Assembly (NCBI GenBank): GCA_020186115.1
Contig: WSYJ01000099.1
Span: 1-64,000, forward strand
Direction: 5' to 3'
DNA length: 64,000 nucleotides
Origin: Histomonas meleagridis
Lineage: Eukaryota; Parabasalia; Tritrichomonadida; Dientamoebidae
This document shows, in pieces, positions 12,174 through 22,501 of this stretch. The position numbers and the translations under genes were made by a program. Below the pieces are notes generated by a model. That model had not been told where the DNA came from. It ran no database searches and saw only the letters and a program-made list of their open reading frames with translations. Each line of letters opens with the position of its first letter. The first letter of the stretch is position 1.

Positions 12174-12848
12174 ATGTTTGGTTATTTTACTGATCCATTT
12201 TATGATCCATTCGTGGAATACAGACCAATAAGAGTTTATCATCCATTTAATGCGATGAACAGATACTAATAATCTTGAACGTCGTTTAAATTCTTTGTTT
12301 GCTGATGCATTTGATGAAGAATTTAATAATATGATTGAACAAGATAAACCTAAAGAACAAAAAGAAGAAAAACCTAAAGAAGAAGAACTTAAGAAAGAAA
12401 TAAAAGAAACACAACAAAGATTGTTAGAAAAGCCTGGAAAATTATAGACCACAAAATTATTATAGAACTTATTCATCACAAAGATACTTTAATGGTAATG
12501 AAAAATTCGAAGAAATTCGTGAACAAACTAATGATGGAGAAAAGACTTATATTTTCTAAAATTAAAAGAATTGGTAATCGTTGGGTTCAAGTCGATGAAT
12601 TTGTAGATAAAGAAGGTAAGAAAACAACTAAAGAAACATGGCATAATGTAGGTGAAGAAGAAATTGATGCATTTGAAAATGAATGGTCTTTAAGACGTGG
12701 TATTGAAGCTATTGGTAGTAAAAATGAAGAAAAACCTGCAATTAAATCAGAAAATACAGAGAAAAAAGAAGAACCTAAAGAAGAAACTAAGGAAGAACCT
12801 AAAGAAGAAACTAAGGAAGAACCTAAAGAAACAAAAGAACAACAATAA
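12174..12848 (+). pseudogene. MLF-like array gene, copy 11 (frameshift)
   Basis: A 2-base deletion at about 12268 (AGATACTAATAATC) shifts the frame at codon 33. The C-terminal 118 codons from 12492 are open to the array stop at 12846-12848 and carry two replacements not seen in other copies (VDEF for VDEV, GEEE for GEDE). The acidic tail has one extra KEETKEEP repeat. Confidence 0.65.
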
Positions 12849-13125
12849 AATTGTTAAATAAACATGTAAATTAAATAAATTTTATATTTATTTTATTAAA
12901 CAACTTAATAATCATTAATAATCATTAATAATCATTAATAATCATTAATAATCATGTTAATATAATTAAAAAAAAAAAAAAAAAAAAATTAAAGTAATTT
13001 TATTAATTATTTATATAAATTTTTTAAATAATTTTATTAATAATAAATAAATAAATAAAACATTTATATTTAATAATTTCTTTAAAAAATATAATTTCAT
13101 ATTAATGTAAAAATAAATTAAAAAG

Positions 13126-13242
13126 GAAGCAGCACCATACGTTCCCAGGAAGTCTCCCAGCCTAGTACTGATATGGCCCGCGATTGCTTAATTTCCAGGT
13201 TCGAAATGGAGCTGGATGTATCCAATCGGGTATGGCCGCTTC
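13126..13242 (-). rRNA. 5S ribosomal RNA, copy 10
   Basis: Consensus 117-nt copy with T5 terminator, upstream of the only fully open protein gene of the array (13495). Confidence 0.93.
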
Positions 13243-13480
13243 AATAAAATATTTTAATATCCATCCTTAAATATTTCTTAATTTATTATTTAATTTGAAT
13301 TTGATTAAAACGTTTTTGCAAAATCAAAAATTTCGTTATTCTTTGACACTTTCGCATAAACCATACAAAAAGTCGGACGATAAAGATATTTTAATAACTA
13401 ATTGATCGGTCATTTAATTTAAGAAAATTTCAATTGATAAATGTTTTTAATTTATTCTAAATGAACAATTAAGAGTTTAA

Positions 13481-13494
13481 TTCATTTTTTAATT
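13481..13494 (+). promoter_or_regulatory. Initiator-like element of the array protein gene
   Basis: TTCATTTTTTAATT sits directly before the ATG of the intact copy and is kept in most units. It fits the TCAYTW core of the trichomonad initiator, where transcription starts at the A. A matching element precedes H3 at 22489. Confidence 0.5.
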
Positions 13495-14118
13495 ATGTTT
13501 GGTTATTTTACTGATCCATTTTATGATCCATTCGTGGAATACAGACCAATAAGAGTTTATCATCCATTTAATGCGATGAACAGATACTCTAATAATCTTG
13601 AACGTCGTTTAAATTCTTTGTTTGCTGATGCATTTGATGAAGAATTTAATAATATGATTGAACAAGATAAACCTAAAGAACAAAAAGAGAAAGAAATAAA
13701 AGAAACACAACAAAGATTGTTAAAAAAGCCTGAAAATTATAGACCACAAAATTATTATAGAACTTATTCATCACAAAGATACTTTAATGGTAATGAAAAA
13801 TTCGAAGAAATTCGTGAACAAACTAATGATGGAGAAAAGACTTATATTTCTAAAATTAAAAGAATTGGTAATCGTTGGGTTCAAGTCGATGAAGTTGTAG
13901 ATAAAGAAGGTAAGAAAACAACTAAAGAAACATGGCATAATGTAGGTGAAGATGAAATTGATGCATTTGAAAATGAATGGTCTTTAAGACGTGGTATTGA
14001 AGCTATTGGTAGTAAAAATGAAGAAAAACCTGCAATTAAATCAGAAAATACAGAGAAAAAAGAAGAACCTAAAGAAGAAACTAAGGAAGAACCTAAAGAA
14101 ACAAAAGAACAACAATAA
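13495..14118 (+). CDS. MLF-like charged protein, the intact array copy
   Basis: The only array copy open from ATG to stop, 207 codons. The N-terminus (MFGYFTDPFYDPFVEY, then a helix with NLERRLNSLFADAF) is aromatic and DPF-rich. A charged Lys/Glu linker follows (about 60-85). A compact domain (about 110-170) ends in EDEIDAFENEWSLRRG, and the acidic tail repeats KEEPKEET. The MF...DPF start and the E-x3-DAF-x-x-EW motif recall the MLF (myeloid leukemia factor) family; this is a weak motif-level match. It lacks 27 bp encoding EEKPKEEELK, and QQRLLKK replaces QQKIVKK through two compensating indels. An initiator-like TTCATTTTTTAATT directly precedes the ATG. It is transcribed away from the 5S gene. 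The function in this organism is unknown. Confidence 0.6.
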   Translation: MFGYFTDPFYDPFVEYRPIRVYHPFNAMNRYSNNLERRLNSLFADAFDEEFNNMIEQDKPKEQKEKEIKETQQRLLKKPENYRPQNYYRTYSSQRYFNGNEKFEEIREQTNDGEKTYISKIKRIGNRWVQVDEVVDKEGKKTTKETWHNVGEDEIDAFENEWSLRRGIEAIGSKNEEKPAIKSENTEKKEEPKEETKEEPKETKEQQ

Positions 14119-14397
14119 AATTGTTAAATAAACATGTAAATTAAATAAATTTTATATTTATTTTATTAAACAACTTAATAATCATTAATAATCATTAATA
14201 ATCATTAATAATCATTAATAATCATGTTAATATAATTAAAAATATAATATTATAAAAATTAAAGTAATTTTATTAATTATTTATATAAATTTTTTAAATA
14301 ATTTTATTAATAATAAATAAATAAATAAAACATTTATATTTAATAATTTCTTTAAAAAAATATAATTTCATATTAATGTAAAAAATAAATTAAAAAG

Positions 14398-14514
14398 GAA
14401 GCAGCACCATACGTTCCCAGGAAGTCTCCCAGCCTAGTACTGATATGGCCCGCGATTGCTTAATTTCCAGGTTCGAAATGGAGCTGGATGTATCCAATCG
14501 GGTATGGCCGCTTC
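14398..14514 (-). rRNA. 5S ribosomal RNA, copy 11
   Basis: Consensus 117-nt copy with T5 terminator and normal flanks. Confidence 0.93.
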
Positions 14515-14765
14515 AATAAAATATTTTAATATCCATCCTTAAATATTTCTTAATTTATTATTTAATTTGAATTTGATTAAAACGTTTTTGCAAAATCAAA
14601 AATTTCGTTATTCTTTGACACTTTCGCATAAACCATACAAAAAGTCGGACGATAAAGATATTTTAATAACTAATTGATCGGTCATTTAATTTAAGAAAAT
14701 TTCAATTGATAAATGTTTTAATTTATTCTAAATGAACAATTAAGAGTTTAATTCATTTTTTAATT

Positions 14766-15439
14766 ATGTTTGGTTATTTTACTGATCCATTTTATGATCC
14801 ATTCGTGGAATACAGACCAATAAGAGTTTATCATCCATTTAATGCGATGAACAGATACTTTAATAATCTTGAACGTCGTTTAAATTCTTTGTTTGCTGAT
14901 GCATTTGATGAAGAATTTAATAATATGATTGAACAAGATAAACCTAAAGAACAAAAAAGAAGAAAAACCTAAAGAAGAAGAACTTAAGAAAGAAATAAAA
15001 GAAACACAACAAAAGATTGTTAAAAAGCCTGAAAATTATAGACCACAAAATTATTATAGAACTTATTCATCACAAAGATACTTTAATGGTAATGAAAAAT
15101 TCGAAGAAATTCGTGAACAAACTAATGATGGAGAAAAGACTTATATTTCTAAAAAAAAAAGAATTGGTAATCGTTGGGTTCAAGTCGATGAAGTTGTAGA
15201 TAAAGAAGGTAAGAAAACAACTAAAGAAACATGGCATAATGTAGGTGAAGATGAAATTGATGCATTTGAAAATGAATGGTCTTTAAGACGTGGTATTGAA
15301 GCTATTGGTAGTAAAAAATGAAGAAAAAACCTGCAATTAAATCAGAAAATACAGAGAAAAAAGAAGAACCTAAAGAAAAAAAGAAGAACCTAAAGAAGAA
15401 ACTAAGGAAGAACCTAAAGAAACAAAAGAACAACAATAA
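14766..15439 (+). pseudogene. MLF-like array gene, copy 13 (frameshifts)
   Basis: An extra A near 14956 shifts the frame at codon 64. The rest is open in the next frame to 15321. A run of ten A at 15151-15160 replaces AAAATTAAAA without change in length. The array stop is at 15437-15439. Confidence 0.7.
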
Positions 15440-15718
15440 AATTGTTAAATAAACATGTAAATTAAATAAATTTTATATTTATTTTATTAAACAACTTAAT
15501 AATCATTAATAATCATTAATAATCATTAATAATCATTAATAATCATGTTAATATAATTAAAAATATAATATTATAAAAATTAAAGTAATTTTATTAATTA
15601 TTTATATAAATTTTTTAAATAATTTTATTAATAATAAATAAATAAATAAAACATTTATATTTAATAATTTCTTTAAAAAAATATAATTTCATATTAATGT
15701 AAAAAATAAATTAAAAAG

Positions 15719-15835
15719 GAAGCAGCACCATACGTTCCCAGGAAGTCTCCCAGCCTAGTACTGATATGGCCCGCGATTGCTTAATTTCCAGGTTCGAAAT
15801 GGAGCTGGATGTATCCAATCGGGTATGGCCGCTTC
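15719..15835 (-). rRNA. 5S ribosomal RNA, copy 12
   Basis: Consensus 117-nt copy with T5 terminator and normal flanks. Confidence 0.93.
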
Positions 15836-16086
15836 AATAAAATATTTTAATATCCATCCTTAAATATTTCTTAATTTATTATTTAATTTGAATTTGATTA
15901 AAACGTTTTTGCAAAATCAAAAATTTCGTTATTCTTTGACACTTTCGCATAAACCATACAAAAAGTCGGACGATAAAGATATTTTAATAACTAATTGATC
16001 GGTCATTTAATTTAAGAAAATTTCAATTGATAAATGTTTTAATTTATTCTAAATGAACAATTAAGAGTTTAATTCATTTTTTAATT

Positions 16087-16748
16087 ATGTTTGGTTATTT
16101 TACTGATCCATTTTATGATCCATTCGTGGAATACAGACCAATAAGAGTTTATCATCCATTTAATGCGATGAACAGATACTTTAATAATCTTGAACGTCGT
16201 TTAAATTCTTTGTTTGCTGATGCATTTGATGAAGAATTTAATAATATGATTGAACAAGATAAACCTAAAGAACAAAAAAGAAGAAAAAACCTAAAGAAGA
16301 AGAACTTAAGAAAGAAATAAAAGAAACACAACAAAAGATTGTTAAAAAAGCCTGAAAATTATAGACCACAAAATTATTATAGAACTTATCCCTCACAAAG
16401 ACACTTTAATGGTAATGAAAAAATTCGAAGAAATTCGTGAACAAACTAATGATGGAGAAAAAGACTTATATTTCTAAAAATTAAAAAGAATTGGTAATCG
16501 TTGGGTTCAAGTCGATGAAGTTGTAGATAAAGAAGGTAAGAAAACAACTAAAGAAACATGGCATAATGTAGGTGAAGATGAAATTGATGCATTTGAAAAT
16601 GAATGGTCTTTAAGACGTGGTATTGAAGCTATTGGTAGTAAAAAATGAAGAAAAAACCTGCAATTAAATCAGAAAAATACAGAGAAAAAAAGAAGAACCT
16701 AAAGAAGAAACTAAGGAAGAACCTAAAGAAACAAAAGAACAACAATAA
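16087..16748 (+). pseudogene. MLF-like array gene, copy 14 (last, frameshifts)
   Basis: Frame broken at codon 64 by extra A bases near 16276 and again near 16350 and 16425. Two substitutions (TATCCCTCA, AGACAC) occur near 16389-16403. The array stop is at 16746-16748. This is the last gene copy before the array ends. Confidence 0.7.
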
Positions 16749-17026
16749 AATTGTTAAATAAACATGTAAATTAAATAAATTTTATATTTATTTTATTAAA
16801 CAACTTAATAATCATTAATAATCATTAATAATCATTAATAATCATTAATAATCATGTTAATATAATTAAAAATATAATATTATAAAAATTAAAGTAATTT
16901 TATTAATTATTTATATAAATTTTTTAAATAATTTTATTAATAATAAATAAATAAATAAAACATTTATATTTAATAATTTCTTTAAAAAAATATAATTTCA
17001 TATTAATGTAAAAATAAATTAAAAAG

Positions 17027-17143
17027 GAAGCAGCACCATACGTTCCCAGGAAGTCTCCCAGCCTAGTACTGATATGGCCCGCGATTGCTTAATTTCCAGG
17101 TTCGAAATGGAGCTGGATGTATCCAATCGGGTATGGCCGCTTC
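17027..17143 (-). rRNA. 5S ribosomal RNA, copy 13 (last of array)
   Basis: Consensus 117-nt copy. Its upstream flank on the minus strand keeps 137 bp of array sequence before the array ends at 17281, so the 5' control sequence next to this gene is still that of the array. Confidence 0.93.
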
Positions 17144-17280
17144 AATAAAATATTTTAATATCCATCCTTAAATATTTCTTAATTTATTATTTAATTTGAA
17201 TTTGATTAAAACGTTTTTGCAAAATCAAAAATTTCGTTATTCTTTGACACTTTCGCATAAACCATACAAAAAGTCGGACG

Positions 17281-17919
17281 ACGGTTAAAAGTGACACTTA
17301 ACGGATTTCTAAATAATCGACCATATATTAATTCAAAAAATCTAATACTTAAATGTATAAATGATCAATAAATGGATCGTTTCATCCAAAAATAAAATGT
17401 TCAACAAGACACACAAATGCTCATGTTTATTTAATTTAAATTGCTTTTGGATCTAAAAATTAAAAATCAATTCATAACAAACTCCCAAAAACTTTCCAAT
17501 ACACATTAATTATCAAGGTTATTTTCTTTCTGATGCTTTAATTTTCTCTGGTTTCCAACAACATTTTTAGTTTTATTTTTAATGTAGATCTTAAACTTCC
17601 AATAATAAACGTACATTTCATTTTCTCAAAGTTTGTCTGACAGTGATTGCTTTTAAATTAAAAGTGACAATGTATTGATTGTTCATCAAAATAAGGGTAA
17701 AGGTCAGATTAGAAATATTTTGTTGTAACAACTTCTACCTTCTTTTGATACTTTAAATCAAATAACAATTTTCAACTTTAACCTGATGAAAAAAAATATA
17801 TTCTTTTTTTTGTTTTTGTTGTTTTGCGGATTTAAAAATTAAACGGTTTCTGTCTTGAATTGTTAGCTCATGCACAAAATTATTGATAACACTTTTTCAA
17901 AAATTATTGAAATTTGAAT
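17281..17919. other. Non-array spacer after the 5S array
   Basis: Unique AT-rich sequence between the array end and the next gene. It begins with two AACGG/CGGTTA Myb-like cores 11 bp apart around AAAAGTGACA, repeats AAAAGTGACA near 17660, and has AAACGGTTTC at 17841-17850. An initiator-like ACACTTTTTCA lies about 25 bp before the ATG at 17920. No coding region is supported. Confidence 0.6.
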
Positions 17920-19773
17920 ATGTCAATTTTGGTTCTGCCGTTAAAAACTAAAATGGATCAGATCATCAACTCGCAAAAGCAAAAATTAAACTCAAAAAAG
18001 GGCATCGCAAAATCAACAGATTCCATGAAAAAAATTGAGTTTCGGTTATATTCTTCCCCAACAAAAGTTCAAGAAAGAAACATTTATAACATTTTAGCAA
18101 AATTTGATAGAGCACCAGCTGCATTGCCTCAAGAGGAAGAAGAAAGCTACAATGAGTTATTAGATGAAATGAAAGATTCTTTCTTACATATTGAAGAAGA
18201 TCCTGATGACAATGAAGAAATAGAACAATTCTGGTCATTTTGGAATATGTTTACCGAGGTGTTACGTGAAATTGCCAGTAACAAATCCATCAATTATGCT
18301 ATAAGTGAGATCAAGGATTTATTAAATCTCATTTTTAATTTGTTTAACGAGGCTATTTCATTGCCACCAACTGCAACAGTTCCCAAAAAAGATCATAACC
18401 TCATTGCTAATAAAACAATTCAGGACTTTTCAACCATCACTAATCATTTTGAAAAAATTATTTCTTCTAATTCCAGTGATGAGCAGAAGATACGTAATCT
18501 CGAGCAAATGCGAAATCAGTTTCGTAACTTTCGTAACAATGTTTCAACAAAATATGTTAAAATATTTAATTTATCAACTTTACCAAAACAATCACAAAAT
18601 GAATCTATCCAAACAATTGAAGATGCACTTGATAACATTATATATTATATCTCAAACCTCAAAAGACAGACAGACCTTCTAAATGACATCGACAGTGAAA
18701 TTGCCAAAACGCACAGAAAACTCGTTATTACGATAAACGAATTGAAAAGCGCAACCGCCAAAAGCGTTAAAAGTGCTTTTGCCGATAGGCGTTCTCCCAA
18801 TGAAATCAAGAAAAGATGTATATCAACTCCATCAAGAGATACTCTATCCCCATTACTAGATGGTGACGATGACAAAGCTAGAGAAGTTAAAATAAAACAA
18901 CTTGGGAAGAATTTCTCACTCGATAGAAAAGTATTTGATCCTGAGATCGATAGGTTCAAGAAATCAGTCAAAAGAAACACAAGGAGCAGTGACGAGGAAA
19001 TGGACTTCGATTCATACCAGCCTACACCGATTTTGAAAAATGCTAATCAAAAAGATTTCGGCAATCGCGAAAAAAATAATAAAAATAAAGAGAAGAATCA
19101 AAAAGCGAAAACTGGAGATGATGAGTTAAACAAGAAACACGACCAAAATAATGATTCAAATCAAAAAGATAATTCCAAAAAAGGAAAAACCAAAAATGGC
19201 AAATCACCTGCGAAAGTAAGCGACAGTGACAAGGCTGATGATGCGACATCAAAATCGCGACTAAAGGTACACTTCGATATATCTAATCCACAAACACCAA
19301 AAAGCTCTAACAACAAAGGCAACATCGGAAATAAATCAAATATGCAAAACGAAGGTGATAATGCGGAAATTGTTGAAAGAGGCATTATTTTTGATGATGA
19401 AGAATTTGCAAATGATCATTCTCCATCAAAACAAATCAAAGGAAACTCAAAGCATCCACAAAGCAGTGCAAGGAAACACCACCGAAGAGGTCACAAATCC
19501 TCACATCAGAATCTTGAATTTGAAAAATGCGAATCCACTGCTTTCATGATACTTTTCATATGGGCGCTAATTTTGCTGTTTGTTATGATAGTCAAAGTTC
19601 TTCTACTTCAAGAACCAATAACTCTCATACCAAATCGCAAAAGTGCCATCATATCCAACACTACTGATAATTTTACCACCTACAATAGTACTGATAATTA
19701 CGCAGTCTTGAATTCCACCAATAATTTCACAGTAATCAACAACAGTACATCAAATTCCACGAACGAATCATAG
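17920..19773 (+). CDS. Tail-region membrane protein with sequon-rich C-terminus
   Basis: 617 residues from ATG 17920 (an in-frame TTG six bases earlier is not a likely start). No known family was recognised. The first 280 residues are mixed helical. Residues about 300-530 are very hydrophilic, Lys/Asn/Asp/Ser-rich and probably disordered. One strong membrane segment (about 540-563, TAFMILFIWALILLFVMIV) follows. The last 54 residues hold nine N-x-S/T sequons (NTT, NFT, NST and others). The layout suggests a type II-like protein with a large cytosolic part and a short, potentially heavily N-glycosylated lumenal or surface tail. It is convergent with the thioredoxin-family gene 78 bp away. Confidence 0.7.
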   Translation: MSILVLPLKTKMDQIINSQKQKLNSKKGIAKSTDSMKKIEFRLYSSPTKVQERNIYNILAKFDRAPAALPQEEEESYNELLDEMKDSFLHIEEDPDDNEEIEQFWSFWNMFTEVLREIASNKSINYAISEIKDLLNLIFNLFNEAISLPPTATVPKKDHNLIANKTIQDFSTITNHFEKIISSNSSDEQKIRNLEQMRNQFRNFRNNVSTKYVKIFNLSTLPKQSQNESIQTIEDALDNIIYYISNLKRQTDLLNDIDSEIAKTHRKLVITINELKSATAKSVKSAFADRRSPNEIKKRCISTPSRDTLSPLLDGDDDKAREVKIKQLGKNFSLDRKVFDPEIDRFKKSVKRNTRSSDEEMDFDSYQPTPILKNANQKDFGNREKNNKNKEKNQKAKTGDDELNKKHDQNNDSNQKDNSKKGKTKNGKSPAKVSDSDKADDATSKSRLKVHFDISNPQTPKSSNNKGNIGNKSNMQNEGDNAEIVERGIIFDDEEFANDHSPSKQIKGNSKHPQSSARKHHRRGHKSSHQNLEFEKCESTAFMILFIWALILLFVMIVKVLLLQEPITLIPNRKSAIISNTTDNFTTYNSTDNYAVLNSTNNFTVINNSTSNSTNES

Positions 19774-19850
19774 TTTAAACGATGTATCGTAGCGGCTAAA
19801 ACGATCAAATTACTCAGAAACACATTTTTGTTTTATTGTATAATAAATCG

Positions 19851-21002
19851 TTACTCTTCTTTCTTCTTGTTCTTAGGCCTTCTGTTTGCCACCATGTCAT
19901 AAGCAAAGCTTGCGACGGCCAGCAAAATGATGACAACGAATACAATGTTTTGCACCTTTGCTCCTCCTTCTTGTCCCATTGCTCTTTCTTCATATTCTCT
20001 CTCGCGCATTGGGCCGAAGAATCCGCGTCCTGGGCCCTCTTTTTTAGCTGTGCCTTTGATCACGTTGTTCATCCATTGTAATACGTCTTCGTTTGTTTTG
20101 TTATTTTCGCGATCGACCCAAAAAATTCGATTTCTTCGGTCGAAGATAACAAACTGTGGAACAGTGGCGTTTAGATCGATAGATGTGTATCTGCAGATCC
20201 ATGCTTGATTGTCGCAATTAGCTTTTGCAACAAGAAAGTGTGATGCAACTTGATCTGCAAGATCAATTAGTGATGACGATAGAGTGCGATTAAGTATTAT
20301 GAAAATAGGAAGATCTTCAAGCTCAGAGTGCTTTATAGCTGCCGCAGAGAAAGTTGTAAGAAATGGAAGGGAATTGAGTTTAACAAAATTTGAGATTTCA
20401 GACTCGCTCCAAATGCCTTGATATTCAACAGTGCGCTCTGGTGACGTAAGAGCAATGAGCTTCGGCTTATCGCTATTGAGAAGTAAAAACTGGGATTCAT
20501 AATGTCGGAATTTGGTTGCTATAGATTTGGAAAGTGTAATTTTGGATTTATCTTCAATTGGAATTTGAAATACAAATGATGTCGTCTCATTTGATTTTTG
20601 TTGATATTCAGTTAAATTTTCAACTGGAATCAATGGAAAATTTAATTGCTTGTGAATAAACATGGTAAAATGTTCGTATGTGCGAGGGCCATTGTATTGA
20701 ACATTTATATTTTGCTTTCTATCCATCCAATATATGCGAGGGAAATTTTGTCCTTGAAACTTATAGCAAAGTTCTCGATTACTTTCACACTCGATTTCTG
20801 CAAATATGACATCGTTAAGAAGCTTTTCTGAATTTGATAATTCTTCCCAAACAGGTTGGAATTTCTTACAGTGTGGACACCAAGTTGCCCAAAGCTTCAA
20901 GAAAACTGGTTTATTATCTGTATTATTTACTACTTCATCAAAGTTTTCACGTGTTAATTCTATTGAAATTGATATTACTGAAGGAATGAAGAAAAAGATC
21001 AT
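19851..21002 (-). CDS. ER membrane thioredoxin / PDI-like protein (TMX type)
   Basis: 383 residues starting MIFFFIPSVISIS, a likely signal peptide. A thioredoxin domain follows (about 15-120) with active site WATWCPHCKKF (CPHC at 42-45) and the cis-Pro region NFPRIYW. One or two further thioredoxin-fold-like segments without active cysteines occupy about 125-330. A membrane segment lies near 351-370, and the C-terminus ends KKKEE, which fits the KKXX ER-retrieval signal. Known relatives (PDI, TMX3) catalyse disulfide exchange on secretory proteins in the ER; the same role is inferred here. The assignment to the thioredoxin/PDI family is firm; the exact subfamily is not. Confidence 0.88.
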   Translation of the reverse strand: MIFFFIPSVISISIELTRENFDEVVNNTDNKPVFLKLWATWCPHCKKFQPVWEELSNSEKLLNDVIFAEIECESNRELCYKFQGQNFPRIYWMDRKQNINVQYNGPRTYEHFTMFIHKQLNFPLIPVENLTEYQQKSNETTSFVFQIPIEDKSKITLSKSIATKFRHYESQFLLLNSDKPKLIALTSPERTVEYQGIWSESEISNFVKLNSLPFLTTFSAAAIKHSELEDLPIFIILNRTLSSSLIDLADQVASHFLVAKANCDNQAWICRYTSIDLNATVPQFVIFDRRNRIFWVDRENNKTNEDVLQWMNNVIKGTAKKEGPGRGFFGPMREREYEERAMGQEGGAKVQNIVFVVIILLAVASFAYDMVANRRPKNKKKEE

Positions 21003-21199
21003 TTTAATACGATCATAACTCCTTTGACGATCATAATTCTATCAAAAATTCATAAACGTTCGCTAAATGTTTTCTCTTTTGTTGAAAACTTAAAAAATAA
21101 GAGAAGTTTTCGCTAAGTTACTGAGCAATAAAAAAACTAATAAAGTTGCCAAATATGATCAAACTACATCAAGGTATTTTTAATTATTCAGAACGATAT

Positions 21200-21685
21200 T
21201 TACTTAGCGCTTTTGACTGGTTTTGTTGGTGCAGCAAGGACGATCTGAACATTTGTTGGTGGTGAAGCATAACACTTTACACGACCATGTGCTTGGTGAA
21301 TGCGACGATAACGATACATTCTTGCATAGTTGCATTGAACATGAGCAACAACAAGGTTATCAACATCAACTTCTGGTTTTTGTGCAGCACCTGCTAATGC
21401 GTTCTTGATAAGTTTGATGTATAATTTGGCTGACTTTTCTGGCCACCTTGAAGATGGACAACCCCATTCCTTGCCTTGGGCGTGGTGTGGAATGCCCTCA
21501 TTATAGCGGAAGAATGGAACAGCACGTTTATGTTCGATAACAGCTTCAAGATATGCAAGTGCCTTGGTAACTTTCATTCCCTTAATGGCACGACCTGTTT
21601 CGAACATTGGCTTGAAGTGAACACGTTCAGTGGGTGTGCAGGCCTTAAGAACTGGTGCACCAGTGGATTTGTAGGTGTACTTCAT
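21200..21685 (-). CDS. Large-subunit ribosomal protein uL22 (eukaryotic L17)
   Basis: 161 residues, the usual length for eukaryotic L17. Family signatures are visible along the chain: RVHFK near residue 20, AIKGMKVTKALAYLE near 35-50, VPFFRYN, the QGKEWGCPSSRWPEKSA block, VDVDNLVVAHVQCN and the RIHQAHGRV hairpin near the C-terminus. uL22 binds 23S/28S-type rRNA and its hairpin lines the peptide exit tunnel. It is the left neighbour of the histone pair and shares no spacer with it. Confidence 0.96.
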   Translation of the reverse strand: MKYTYKSTGAPVLKACTPTERVHFKPMFETGRAIKGMKVTKALAYLEAVIEHKRAVPFFRYNEGIPHHAQGKEWGCPSSRWPEKSAKLYIKLIKNALAGAAQKPEVDVDNLVVAHVQCNYARMYRYRRIHQAHGRVKCYASPPTNVQIVLAAPTKPVKSAK

Positions 21686-22027
21686 CAGAAAGGATCGGCC
21701 AAACCGTGAAAACCGTTGACTATCAGAAAAAACTGTTTTATTTCAGAGCTTATTTGGTCAATTAAATAGATTTGCGATTCGTTTATTCTGCTTTGTTGTG
21801 GCGAAGCTACACATTTCAGTAATTAAAGTAGTAATAAGGAATTAATTTAAACATAAGTTTATTTTATCGAAAGCATTTAAATAAATCAAACATATTCTAT
21901 TTGATTCTACATAATGGAATTCATGTTCTTTTCACTTTGTTCATTCAGGAGATAATTTGAATTGACAGAAACCATTTAAAAAATAATTTTTAATAATATT
22001 TCTTAGAAATATCGTTTTAAATTTTAT
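21686..22027. other. Spacer between uL22 and histone H4 genes
   Basis: About 340 bp of AT-rich sequence that should hold the uL22 promoter and the H4 3' end. No open reading frame or RNA gene is supported. Confidence 0.5.

Positions 22028-22501
<474 letters not shown>

Larger units (their letters stand above)
1..17281. repeat. Tandem array of 5S rRNA plus MLF-like gene units
   Basis: A head-to-tail array with a period near 1.32 kb: successive start codons lie at 5587, 6910, 8231, 9549, 10849, 12174, 13495, 14766 and 16087. Each unit has, in plus-strand order, a 5S gene on the minus strand, a spacer of about 370 bp, the protein gene on the plus strand, five copies of the 10-mer TAATAATCAT, and an AT-rich spacer leading to the next 5S. 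The array continues off the left edge. On the right its homology stops abruptly at 17280-17281, inside the conserved spacer motif GTCGGACGA. The first 3 kb carry many more indels than the rest, which suggests poorly corrected sequence. Units differ mainly by homopolymer indels and a few deletions. Confidence 0.95.
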
